A stretch of DNA of 64,000 bases from Compostibacter hankyongensis. Its GTDB lineage: Bacteria; Bacteroidota; Bacteroidia; Chitinophagales; Chitinophagaceae. The notes below the pieces were generated by a model that worked only from the letters and a program-made list of their open reading frames with translations, did no database searches and was not told the DNA's origin. Made by a program: the position numbers and the translations under genes. Positions 45,015 through 53,291 of this stretch are shown in pieces; the first letter of the stretch is position 1; every line of letters starts with the position of its first letter. Location: positions 132,602 through 196,601 of the forward strand of contig NZ_BAABFN010000007.1 in assembly GCF_039541075.1 (NCBI RefSeq). Reading direction: 5' to 3'.

Positions 45015-46178
45015 TTATTGCTGTTCCGCCCCGGTCATCTTCCGGATCAAAGCGGTTTCAGCCGTATCATAGGGCGTGCCGTCTTCATGGAAGATATCGT
45101 GAAACCATACCTTCGGCGGTGCGGTATATTTCTTGGTCCAGGAATCCCAGGGATAGATGGTCTGCGTTTTGCCGCTGACAAAGCCCCAGTTGATGGCGCC
45201 GACATGCTGCTCCTTAAAATAAGGCAGTATGTTCTGGAAAGTGCTGCCCGTCGGGCGCGCCATATATTCCGAACAGATCAGCGGACGACCGTAGCGCTGC
45301 AGCAGCTGCACCTTAGCCTGGGTGGAGGCCAGCGTTTCGTAGCAGTGGAAGGAGATCACGTCGGACTGATCGAACATAAAGTGGTCCATCGGGTCCATCT
45401 TCGCGGTATCCGACCAGTTCCGGCGCCAGGGCGCTACGGTGAGCGGCTGCGAAGGATTCACCTCCCGGCTCCACTGGAAAACCTTCCGGAGGAGAATAAA
45501 CGCATACTTGTATTTTTCGGCGGGGTCTTCGGAGAAGCGGCCCCCGTTATCGTTGTCCGGTTCGTTGAAAAGATCCCAAAGCTTTACCCGGCTGTCGTTG
45601 CCAAAGTGGGTGAGTATACCCTGTACATAGCTTTTTAAGGCCGCGTCGTTTGCCGTATCTTTTAAGGCCGCCGTGCCGGGAGCCTGTACCCATCCGGAAT
45701 TGTGCACATGCGGACGGGGAGCCGGTTGCTTTCCCGTATGCGGATCGGGATTCCATACGCCGTCGAACAACACGAACATGGTGCCGATGCCATGCCGGCT
45801 GGCGATGTCGAGAAACTGATCCATGCGCTTCACCATGCCCGTGGAATCCTGTTGCCAGAGCAGGTTATGCAGGAACACGCGGATCACATTAAAGCCCAGC
45901 TGCTGCGCCCAGCCCAGCTCCTTGTCGATGGCGGCGGTATCAAAGGTTTCGGCCTGCCACATTTCCAGCTCATTTACTGCATAGGCGGGCGCATAATTGG
46001 CGCCTGCCAGCCATCCGCCCTGCTGCTGATACCATGCTTCGGCCCGCTCGGCCGTCCAGCGGCCGGCTGGAGCGGTGAGGGTATCGGTACTGTCGGAAGC
46101 GTTGCTGCCTTTGTTATTGTTACAGGCCGTGGCTGCGGTCAGCAGGAGCAGCATCATCCAGGGGGCAATTTTTTTCAT
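45015..46178 (-). CDS. GH5-like glycoside hydrolase lipoprotein
   Basis: A 387-residue lipoprotein (Cys19 in TAATAC, then Asn-rich) with a clan GH-A TIM barrel. The acid/base Glu is in WDLFNEPDND at the end of strand 4 and the nucleophile Glu in LICSEYMARP. Bacteroidota homologues are often labelled cellulase or 1,4-beta-xylanase without proof. It is transcribed against the sulfatase and away from the fucose genes, with its start 117 bp from the dehydrogenase gene. Confidence 0.82.
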   Translation of the reverse strand: MKKIAPWMMLLLLTAATACNNNKGSNASDSTDTLTAPAGRWTAERAEAWYQQQGGWLAGANYAPAYAVNELEMWQAETFDTAAIDKELGWAQQLGFNVIRVFLHNLLWQQDSTGMVKRMDQFLDIASRHGIGTMFVLFDGVWNPDPHTGKQPAPRPHVHNSGWVQAPGTAALKDTANDAALKSYVQGILTHFGNDSRVKLWDLFNEPDNDNGGRFSEDPAEKYKYAFILLRKVFQWSREVNPSQPLTVAPWRRNWSDTAKMDPMDHFMFDQSDVISFHCYETLASTQAKVQLLQRYGRPLICSEYMARPTGSTFQNILPYFKEQHVGAINWGFVSGKTQTIYPWDSWTKKYTAPPKVWFHDIFHEDGTPYDTAETALIRKMTGAEQQ

Positions 46179-46294
46179 TGGGAAAATTTGATGTTTTAAA
46201 GGCGGAAATTAGCCAATAAAATGGAAGTTTTCGTTAAAATTTCATTATGTAGGCTGCCCCCGAATAAATACTTTTACTGCCAAACTATTGTATT

Positions 46295-47071
46295 ATGCTT
46301 GATCTTAATGGAAAGACGGTGGTGATTACCGGTGGCGGCAGCGGGATCGGAAAGGCCATATCATTGCTGTTTGCGGAGCGCGGAGCTGCCGTACATATTA
46401 TAGAGCTGAACGAAGCTGCCGGCGCAGAGACGATCACGGCTATACGGGATACCGGCGCTCAGGCGCAGCTGCATCCCTGTAATGTGGCGGTACAGCAGGA
46501 GGTAAAGGCGGTGATGGAAGAAATTGCCCGCACCGACGGCAAGATCGACATCCTGGTCTGCAGCGCCGGCGTGTCGCATGTGGGCAAGCTGGAGCAGACC
46601 ACCGAGGCGGATTTTGACCGTATCGTGGCGGTGAACATAAAAGGAGTATATAATTGTATGTATGCGGTGATCGGCCGGATGACGGAGCAGGGGGGTGGTG
46701 TGATCCTCAACATGGCATCGGTAGCGGCCAGCGTGGGCATACCGGACCGGTTCCCCTATTCTATGAGCAAGGGAGCCGTGCTGGCCATGACGCTTTCGGT
46801 GGCAAAAGACTATCTTGCCCGGAATATCCGTTGCAACTGTATGTCGCCGGCACGGGTGCATACGCCTTTTGTGGACGGCTTTCTGGCCAAGAATTATCCC
46901 GGGCAGGAAAAGGAAATGTTTGACCGGCTGTCGGCTACCCAGCCTATCGGGCGGATGGCCAAACCAAAGGAGATTGCCGCCCTGGCCCTGTACCTCTGTT
47001 CTGACGAAGCCGGTTTTGTGACGGGATGCGATTACCCGATCGACGGCGGCTTTATCCGGCTGAACAATTAA
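46295..47071 (+). CDS. SDR oxidoreductase, probable 2-keto-3-deoxy-L-fuconate dehydrogenase
   Basis: A 258-residue short-chain dehydrogenase with the NAD-binding TGGGSGIG (about residues 12-19) and catalytic Ser142, Tyr155 and Lys159. By context it is assigned to oxidation of 2-keto-3-deoxy-L-fuconate to the 2,4-diketo acid, whose cleavage enzyme (FAH family) is encoded nearby. This is inferred from the cluster; the family alone does not fix the substrate. It opens the fucose module and is divergent from the GH5-like gene. Confidence 0.85.
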   Translation: MLDLNGKTVVITGGGSGIGKAISLLFAERGAAVHIIELNEAAGAETITAIRDTGAQAQLHPCNVAVQQEVKAVMEEIARTDGKIDILVCSAGVSHVGKLEQTTEADFDRIVAVNIKGVYNCMYAVIGRMTEQGGGVILNMASVAASVGIPDRFPYSMSKGAVLAMTLSVAKDYLARNIRCNCMSPARVHTPFVDGFLAKNYPGQEKEMFDRLSATQPIGRMAKPKEIAALALYLCSDEAGFVTGCDYPIDGGFIRLNN

Positions 47072-47169
47072 GGGCGCGCCGGGGAAAGCGTTGTAGTCTT
47101 CATAATGTTATCATCGTTGCCGATGCGCCTTCGGTGTCGTCTGACTTGAAAAAGAAAAAATATTAACAG

Positions 47170-48516
47170 ATGAAACGGATCCTGTTTATGCTTATTGCCT
47201 GTACAGGCCTGTTTACTGCAGCCCGGGCCCAGCAGGATTACCACCCTTCCGCGGAGAACCTGCAGGCCAGGCAGGATTTCCAGGACCGGAAGTTCGGCAT
47301 GTTCATCCATTGGGGAATATACAGCATCCTGGGAAGCGGAGAGTGGGTCATGCACAACCAGGATATTCCTTATGCCGACTATTCAAGGCTGGCTTCCTGT
47401 TTTTACCCTTCCGCTTTTGACGCCAAGGCCTGGGTGGCCCTGGCAAAAAGTGCGGGCATGAAATACATCACCATTACCTCCCGCCATCACGACGGGTTCA
47501 GCATGTTTGATACCCGGGCCTCGGACTACAATATCGTAAAAGCCACCCCCTGGCATAAGGATCCCCTGAAGATGCTGGCAGACGAGTGTCACCGCCAGGG
47601 TATCAAGCTCTTCTTTTATTATTCGCTGCTGGACTGGGGAAGGCCGGACTATGCCTTCGGAAAGCCGATCGTGGACGGAAAGCCGCAGGGGGCGGACTGG
47701 GATCACTATATCGCGTTTATGAAACAGCAGCTGACGGAGCTGCTGACCAATTATGGTCCCGTTGCGGGCATCTGGTTCGACGGGGAGTGGGAAAGAAAAG
47801 ATGCGGACTGGCACCTCGATGAGATATATGCGCTGATCCATAAGCTGCAGCCTGCCGCTATGATCGGGAATAACCATCATCATGCTCCCCGCTCCGGGGA
47901 GGATTTCCAGATGTTTGAGAAGGACCTGCCGGGCAATAATTCACACGGCTGGAACAGCGGGGGCGTCAGCGCGTTGCCGCTGGAAACCTGCGAAACGATG
48001 AACGGGGCCTGGGGTTTTAATATCCACGACGATAATTACAAAACCGTGCGGCAGCTGGTGCATTACCTGGTCGGCGATGCAGGACGGAATGCCAATTTCC
48101 TGCTGAATATAGGGCCCATGTCCAGCGGGGCCATTCAACCCGAGTTCAGGGATACGCTCAAAGCCCTGGGCGAATGGATGCAGCAATACGGGGAAACGGT
48201 TTACGGCACCCGTGCCGGCTTTCTGTCTCCGCAACCCTGGGGCGTGACCACGCAAAAGAACGGGAAGCAGTTTATCCACGTGCTGGAATATCCGGACGGG
48301 GGCATCCTCTTTATCCCTGCGGTACGACAGGAGATTGCTTCGGCCGTTGATTTTGCCACCGGGAAACCTGTGAAATACAAACAAATGCCGGAAGGCGTTT
48401 TCTTTTACCTGCAGGATGTGCCGCGGGCCGCTTACGACAATGTGATAACGGTAACGCTTTCCGGCAAGACGCTAAAAGTACCGCCGCGGAGCAAATGGAT
48501 CATGAACGAAAAATGA
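47170..48516 (+). CDS. Alpha-L-fucosidase (GH29)
   Basis: Retaining exo-fucosidase that releases L-fucose from glycans; 448 residues with a signal peptide (about 1-20, ARAQQ), so periplasmic or exported. Diagnostic segments are KFGMFIHWGIYS, TSRHHDGFSMFDT and GIWFDGEWE with nucleophile Asp204. It lacks an obvious carbohydrate-binding domain. It supplies substrate for the fucose pathway genes downstream. Confidence 0.95.
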   Translation: MKRILFMLIACTGLFTAARAQQDYHPSAENLQARQDFQDRKFGMFIHWGIYSILGSGEWVMHNQDIPYADYSRLASCFYPSAFDAKAWVALAKSAGMKYITITSRHHDGFSMFDTRASDYNIVKATPWHKDPLKMLADECHRQGIKLFFYYSLLDWGRPDYAFGKPIVDGKPQGADWDHYIAFMKQQLTELLTNYGPVAGIWFDGEWERKDADWHLDEIYALIHKLQPAAMIGNNHHHAPRSGEDFQMFEKDLPGNNSHGWNSGGVSALPLETCETMNGAWGFNIHDDNYKTVRQLVHYLVGDAGRNANFLLNIGPMSSGAIQPEFRDTLKALGEWMQQYGETVYGTRAGFLSPQPWGVTTQKNGKQFIHVLEYPDGGILFIPAVRQEIASAVDFATGKPVKYKQMPEGVFFYLQDVPRAAYDNVITVTLSGKTLKVPPRSKWIMNEK

Positions 48517-48530
48517 AACGGAAAAGGATA

Positions 48531-48995
48531 ATGAAAGTAAAAAACGGAAAGGTGCTGGCCGTGCTGCTGCCGGTGCTGCTGCTGGCTGCCTGTCAGCCTG
48601 GAGGAAAGCAGGAGGGAAAGACGCAGGAGCCGGAAGAAAGCACCGCTGTCCGGCAGCCGGTGGATACGACAAAAGCCGTGGCGGTTTTCAGCCGTAACAA
48701 GGAAGACCAGTTTGAAGACAACGATTTTACTGTACAGATATTTCCTACCGGAAACGAGCTGGTGTTCAGGCTGGATATGCGCTATGGGATGAACCACGCT
48801 GCCGATAAGCTGACCATTCCCTCAGATGATATCTTTAAGGAAATGGCAATACAGCCGGGTGAGGACAACGATCATTGCATCGTCGGATTTAACGACAAGA
48901 CAGGCAGGTTCCGGGAGATGATAGAGATCAGCGGTTCCCGCACGCGGATCAGTATGCGGACGCTGCGGAAATATTACATTGAAACCGGGCAGTAA
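48531..48995 (+). CDS. Predicted lipoprotein of unknown function
   Basis: A 154-residue protein with signal peptide and lipobox LLLAAC (Cys21), an acidic/polar linker (about 22-50) and a compact domain with EDQFEDNDFTVQIF and RTLRKYYIETGQ at the end. The ATG at 48531 has AAAAGGA just upstream; an earlier ATG at 48513 overlaps the fucosidase stop (ATGA) and is possible. I do not recognise the family. Its position between the fucosidase and the hydrolase genes suggests a part in fucose-glycan handling, but no function can be assigned. Confidence 0.75.
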   Translation: MKVKNGKVLAVLLPVLLLAACQPGGKQEGKTQEPEESTAVRQPVDTTKAVAVFSRNKEDQFEDNDFTVQIFPTGNELVFRLDMRYGMNHAADKLTIPSDDIFKEMAIQPGEDNDHCIVGFNDKTGRFREMIEISGSRTRISMRTLRKYYIETGQ

Positions 48996-49037
48996 GCGGC
49001 AATAAGTTTATCATGTACATAAAATAAAACGAGGATT

Positions 49038-49892
49038 ATGCGATTAGTAAGATTGGGTACTGCCGGAGCGGAACGTCCCGGTATACAAACCGAGGCCGGT
49101 GTATTTGATGTCAGCGCTTTCGGAGAGGATTATTCCGGACAGTTTTTTGCAACAGACGGCGTAACGCGGCTGCGGCAATGGTGGGCGCGGCACGAAAAGG
49201 AATGCCCGGCCGTTCCGGAAGGTACCCGTTTCGGGGCTCCCGTAGCGGCTCCTTCCAAGCTGATCTGTATCGGGCTTAACTATGCCGATCATGCCCGGGA
49301 AACCAATGCGACCCCGCCGGAGGAACCGATCATTTTCTTCAAGGCTACCTCTTCCCTGACCGGTCCCAACGATGAGGTGATCATTCCCCGGAACAGCGGG
49401 AAAACAGACTGGGAAGTGGAGCTGGCCGTCGTGATCGGTAAAAAGGCATCCTATGTGGAAGAAGGCGATGCCATGAATTACGTGGCGGGTTACTGCCTGC
49501 ACAACGATTACAGCGAGCGGTCGTTCCAGCTGGAAAGGGGAGGGCAGTGGGTAAAGGGAAAGAGCTGCGATACCTTTGCGCCGCTGGGTCCCGCCCTGGT
49601 AACCCCGGACGAGATCGCCGACATCAACAAGCTGCGTTTATGGCTGACCGTAAACGGTAAAAAGATGCAGGACGGCAACACGGCAGACCTTATTTTCAAA
49701 ATACCTTTCCTGGTCAGCTACCTGAGCCAGTTTATGAGTCTGCTGCCCGGCGATATCATCTCTACCGGCACGCCGGCAGGTGTGGGCCTGGGTATGCAGC
49801 CGCAGGTATACCTGAAAGCCGGGGATGTGGTGGAATGCGGAATAGACGGCCTGGGCAGCAGCCGGCAGGAACTGAAAGCCTGGAGCGCATAG
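49038..49892 (+). CDS. FAH-family hydrolase, probable 2,4-diketo-3-deoxy-L-fuconate hydrolase
   Basis: A 284-residue fumarylacetoacetate-hydrolase-fold enzyme with the family blocks IGLNYADHARETN, FFKATSS, WEVELAVVIG (metal-binding Glu), KGKSCDTFAPLGP and GDIISTGTPAGVGLG. In the non-phosphorylating L-fucose route this family cleaves 2,4-diketo-3-deoxy-L-fuconate to pyruvate and L-lactate. The cluster supports that role; ureidoglycolate lyase-type or other acylpyruvase activity is the alternative. Confidence 0.88.
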   Translation: MRLVRLGTAGAERPGIQTEAGVFDVSAFGEDYSGQFFATDGVTRLRQWWARHEKECPAVPEGTRFGAPVAAPSKLICIGLNYADHARETNATPPEEPIIFFKATSSLTGPNDEVIIPRNSGKTDWEVELAVVIGKKASYVEEGDAMNYVAGYCLHNDYSERSFQLERGGQWVKGKSCDTFAPLGPALVTPDEIADINKLRLWLTVNGKKMQDGNTADLIFKIPFLVSYLSQFMSLLPGDIISTGTPAGVGLGMQPQVYLKAGDVVECGIDGLGSSRQELKAWSA

Positions 49893-49904
49893 AGACCTCG
49901 ATAT

Positions 49905-49962
49905 GCCCTTAACCTTTTGCCTTTCACCTTTCACCTTTTGCCTTTCACCTTAACCCTTCGCC
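49905..49962 (-). repeat. 7-base repeat, third copy, inverted
   Basis: Between the FAH-family gene and the mutarotase gene, the + strand reads as pyrimidine-rich CCTTTTG, CCTTTCA and CCTTAAC units, the reverse complement of the GGTGAAA units near the lepB genes. About eight units are present, two of them 6 nt long. They run up to the mutarotase ATG, leaving no room for a Shine-Dalgarno sequence. Confidence 0.88.
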
Positions 49963-49964
49963 TT

Positions 49965-50294
49965 ATGAAGAGATATTGCCTGGCCCTGGACCTGAAAGAC
50001 GATCCCGGCATGATCGCCGAATACGAAGGATATCACCGGCAGATACGGCCGGAGATACGGAAGAGCATCGAGGACGCCGGTATCACGGTCATGGACATAT
50101 ACCGTACGGGTAACCGTTTGTTCATGATCATGGAGGTAGATGACAGCTTCTCGTTTGAGGAGAAGGAGGCGATGGATGCGGCCGACCCCAAGGTGCAGGA
50201 ATGGGAAAACCTGATGTGGAAATACCAGCAGCCCCTTCCCTGGGCAAAGCCCGGTGAAAAATGGGTATTGATGGATCAAATATTCGGTCTGTGA
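49965..50294 (+). CDS. L-rhamnose-mutarotase-family protein, probable L-fucose mutarotase
   Basis: A 109-residue dimeric alpha/beta-barrel protein of the RhaM/COG3254 family that interconverts sugar anomers. It opens MKRYCLALDLKDDP with the usual Tyr, contains the NRLFMIMEVD strand, and ends WENLMWKYQQPLPWAKPG then VLMDQIF, as in the family. The neighbouring fucose dehydrogenase and fuconolactonase make fucose the likely sugar. Its TGA overlaps the ATG of the next gene, so translation is coupled. Confidence 0.88.
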   Translation: MKRYCLALDLKDDPGMIAEYEGYHRQIRPEIRKSIEDAGITVMDIYRTGNRLFMIMEVDDSFSFEEKEAMDAADPKVQEWENLMWKYQQPLPWAKPGEKWVLMDQIFGL

Positions 50295-51160
50295 TGAACA
50301 GTTTCGATGAAAAAATCATTCCCGGCACCATCGATGCGCACCAGCATCTCTGGCAGTTTGACCCGGTACGCGATGCCTGGATCACGGAGGATATGAAGGC
50401 CATACAACGCGACTTTCTGGCCAACGACCTGCTGGAAGTACTGACCGAAAGCGGAGTGGAGGGCAGCATCGCCGTGCAGGCCGATACCTCGGAAAACGAA
50501 ACCGCCTTTCTGGTCGAGCAGGCGGAGCGCAATGATTTTATCAAGGGGGTGGTCGGCTGGGTGGATCTGTGCAGCCCGGCGGTAGCGGACCGTCTGGCCT
50601 TTTACCGGGAAGGCAGCAGGAAGATAAAAGGATTCCGGCATATCGTACAGGCGGAACCGGATGATAACTACCTGTTGCGGGAAGATTTCTGCAGGGGCAT
50701 TGCCGCACTGGGAAGTCTGGGATTTACCTATGATATCCTGATATATCCGAAGCAGCTGCCGGCCGCGATACGTTTTGTTGAAAAATTTCCCGACCAGCGT
50801 TTTGTGGTGGATCATCTGGCCAAGCCCCTGATCCGGGAAAAGCGGATTTCGCCGTGGGCAGAACAGATGAACATCCTGTCCGGACACCCGAATGTTTTCT
50901 GCAAGGTATCGGGCATGGTTACCGAGGCGGACTGGCAACGCTGGAATGCGGATGCGCTCCGGCCTTACCTGGATGTGGTCTTTGAAACCTTTGGGCCCGA
51001 GCGGCTGATGTTTGGTTCGGACTGGCCGGTATGCCTGGTGGCCGCTTCGTACAGGGAAGTGATAAAAGTAGTAAGAGACTATACCGGTCAGCTTGACCCT
51101 GCCGCAAGCGCTGCGGTAATGGGCGGAAATGCCCGGCATTTTTATCAGTTGGAAGCTTAA
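50294..51160 (+). CDS. Amidohydrolase-family lactonase, probable L-fuconolactonase
   Basis: A 288-residue metal-dependent TIM-barrel hydrolase of COG3618. The N-terminal IDAHQHLW carries the His-x-His metal site, KGFRHIVQ and VVDHLAKP provide further His ligands, and MFGSDWPVC ends with the catalytic Asp. Family members open L-fucono-, galactono- or rhamnonolactones. With fucose dehydrogenase next door, L-fucono-1,5-lactone is the expected substrate. The start overlaps the mutarotase stop (TGATG). Confidence 0.9.
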   Translation: MNSFDEKIIPGTIDAHQHLWQFDPVRDAWITEDMKAIQRDFLANDLLEVLTESGVEGSIAVQADTSENETAFLVEQAERNDFIKGVVGWVDLCSPAVADRLAFYREGSRKIKGFRHIVQAEPDDNYLLREDFCRGIAALGSLGFTYDILIYPKQLPAAIRFVEKFPDQRFVVDHLAKPLIREKRISPWAEQMNILSGHPNVFCKVSGMVTEADWQRWNADALRPYLDVVFETFGPERLMFGSDWPVCLVAASYREVIKVVRDYTGQLDPAASAAVMGGNARHFYQLEA

Positions 51161-51175
51161 AAAAAAGAGACGATC

Positions 51176-51961
51176 ATGGATCTGAAATTAAAAGACAAGG
51201 TATTTATCGTTACCGGCGGAGCAAAGGGCATCGGAGAGGCCATCAGCCTGGGGATCGCCGCTGAAGGCGGCATTGTCGTTATTGCCGGCCGTAACGGCGA
51301 CGATAACGAGAAGGTGGTGAATGCCATTACGGCTGCCGGCGGAAAGGCTTCAGCAATCGCCGCCGAGCTGGCCAATCCTGGGAACTGCAGTAAAGTGGTG
51401 AACCATGCTGTGGAGCGCTGGGGGCAGATAGACGGCCTGGTGAACAACGCCGGGGTAAACGACGGCGTGGGGCTGGAGAAGGGAGACCCTGTAAAGTTTC
51501 TCGAAAGCCTGCAAAAAAACCTGCTGCATTACTATTGCATGGCGCACTACGCGCTGCCTCATCTGAAAAAGACAAAAGGTGCCATTGTCAACGTCGGTTC
51601 CAAGGTGGCCACCACAGGACAAGGGAATACCTCCGGCTATGCCGCGTCCAAAGGAGGCGTCAACGCCCTTACGCGGGAATGGGCGGTGGAGCTGCTGGAC
51701 AGCGGCATCCGGGTGAACGCGGTAATCCCGGCCGAGGTATGGACGCCTTTGTACGACAACTGGATCCATTCGCTTCCCGATCCTGAAACCAAGCTGGCTT
51801 CCATTATTTCCAAGATCCCGCTGGGGCACCGGATGACCACATCCGAAGAGATCGCCCATACCACCATTTTTTTACTGAGCGAAAAATCGAGTCATACTAC
51901 GGGTCAGATCCTGTATGTAGACGGAGGCTATACCCATCTGGACCGGGCGGTATCCGCCTGA
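51176..51961 (+). CDS. SDR oxidoreductase, probable L-fucose dehydrogenase
   Basis: A 261-residue short-chain dehydrogenase, cofactor motif TGGAKGIG (13-20) and catalytic Ser142, Tyr155 and Lys159. AELANPGN, VNVGSKVATTGQGNTSGYAASKG and PAEVWTPLYDNW follow the pattern of L-fucose dehydrogenases in fucose clusters. It oxidises L-fucose to L-fuconolactone, the first oxidative step. It lies 15 bp after the lactonase gene. Confidence 0.88.
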   Translation: MDLKLKDKVFIVTGGAKGIGEAISLGIAAEGGIVVIAGRNGDDNEKVVNAITAAGGKASAIAAELANPGNCSKVVNHAVERWGQIDGLVNNAGVNDGVGLEKGDPVKFLESLQKNLLHYYCMAHYALPHLKKTKGAIVNVGSKVATTGQGNTSGYAASKGGVNALTREWAVELLDSGIRVNAVIPAEVWTPLYDNWIHSLPDPETKLASIISKIPLGHRMTTSEEIAHTTIFLLSEKSSHTTGQILYVDGGYTHLDRAVSA

Positions 51962-52027
51962 GTACAGGGGTTCTGAAAAGCCTGCGCCCTGCCGTCCGAA
52001 ACGGATTTTAAATCTTAAACCAACCAT

Positions 52028-53278
52028 ATGCCTGGAATCATTACTGCTCCGCCCTCCGGCAGCCTGCCGGAAAACCCGAAGGCCAACTATACTTTTCCGC
52101 TTATCCTGGTGACCAGCCTGTTTTTTATGTGGGGGTTTGCCTACGGTTTGCTGGACTCGCTCAACAAGCATTTTCAGGATGTGCTGAACGTGACGCGGCT
52201 GCGCTCCGGTCTGCTGCAGGCCGCTTATTTCGGGGGCTATTTTCTGATGGCTCTTCCGGCGGGCATGATCATGAAGCGGTTCGGCTATAAACGGGGCATT
52301 ATCCTCGGGCTTATCCTGTACGCCATCGGCGCGTTCTTGTTTTACCCGTCGGCCAACATGCGGAGCTTTGATTCTTTCCTGCTTTCGCTGTTTATCCTGG
52401 CCTGCGGCCTCTGTTGCCTGGAGACGGCGGCCAATCCCTACGTAACCGTATTGGGGAAACGGGAGACCTCGGAGTTCCGGCTGAACCTTTCACAATGCTT
52501 TAACGGCGTCGGTTCTTTCCTGGGCCCGTTCCTGGCGGCGCATGTTTTTTTCGGGGGGGATAAGACGGAAAATGCCAATGAGCTTTCATCCGTACAATAC
52601 ACCTACCTGATCATCGGCGTGGTAGTGCTGCTGATCGCCTTTCTTTTCTACAAAGCGCATCTGCCGGAGATCAACGAAGAAGAACAGCTTTCGGAGGAAG
52701 CCCATCAGCATTCCCGACCCCTGTTCCGGAACCCTCATTTTGTATGGGGCGTGATCGCCCAGTTCTTTTATGTTGCCGCTCAGGTAGGGGTTGCCGCCTT
52801 TTTTATCAACTATGCCACTGAAAGCTGGGCCGGCACCTCCAGCGAAAAAGCGGCCACGCTGCTCGGCGTCAGCCTTGTCCTGTTCACCATCGGCCGTTTT
52901 GTGGGGACGGCGCTGATGCGCGTCATCCGCCCGCACAAGCTGCTGGCGGCCTATGCGCTGATCAATATTCTGCTGTGCATAGCCGTGATCAAAGCGGCGG
53001 GATCATTAGGCGTATATTCGCTGATGCTGATCTTTTTCTTTGAGTCCATCATGTTTCCCACCATCTTTGCCCTGGGGGTAAAAGACCTGGGCCGGCATAC
53101 CAAGCCCGGCGGATCATTCCAGGTGATGGCGATCGCAGGCGGCGCCGTCAGTCCCTTGTTCATGGGTTGGATCGCGGATCGGCAAAGTACCGCCGTTTCC
53201 TTTATCGTGCCCCTGATCTGCTTTGTGATCGTGCTGTATTACGGAGTAAGCGGATACAAGATCAGGAAGGCGGGGTAA
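52028..53278 (+). CDS. fucP: L-fucose:proton symporter (FucP-type)
   Basis: A major-facilitator inner-membrane transporter of 416 residues with about twelve hydrophobic helices. The N-terminal FFMWGFAYGLLDSLNKHFQ contains the Asp equivalent to the E. coli FucP transport Asp. LRSGLLQAAYFGGYF and CCLETAANPYVTVLG (conserved Glu) match the FucP family. It brings in the fucose released by the fucosidase. Last gene of the fucose run, it converges on the LuxR-type regulator with 13 bp between stops. Confidence 0.92.
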   Translation: MPGIITAPPSGSLPENPKANYTFPLILVTSLFFMWGFAYGLLDSLNKHFQDVLNVTRLRSGLLQAAYFGGYFLMALPAGMIMKRFGYKRGIILGLILYAIGAFLFYPSANMRSFDSFLLSLFILACGLCCLETAANPYVTVLGKRETSEFRLNLSQCFNGVGSFLGPFLAAHVFFGGDKTENANELSSVQYTYLIIGVVVLLIAFLFYKAHLPEINEEEQLSEEAHQHSRPLFRNPHFVWGVIAQFFYVAAQVGVAAFFINYATESWAGTSSEKAATLLGVSLVLFTIGRFVGTALMRVIRPHKLLAAYALINILLCIAVIKAAGSLGVYSLMLIFFFESIMFPTIFALGVKDLGRHTKPGGSFQVMAIAGGAVSPLFMGWIADRQSTAVSFIVPLICFVIVLYYGVSGYKIRKAG

Positions 53279-53291
53279 AGAACCCACCGCT

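Noticed and set aside
46295..47071. Assignment as a 3-oxoacyl-ACP reductase
   Set aside because: The fold allows it, but the fucose-pathway neighbours make a keto-deoxy-fuconate dehydrogenase more likely, and no fatty-acid genes are near.
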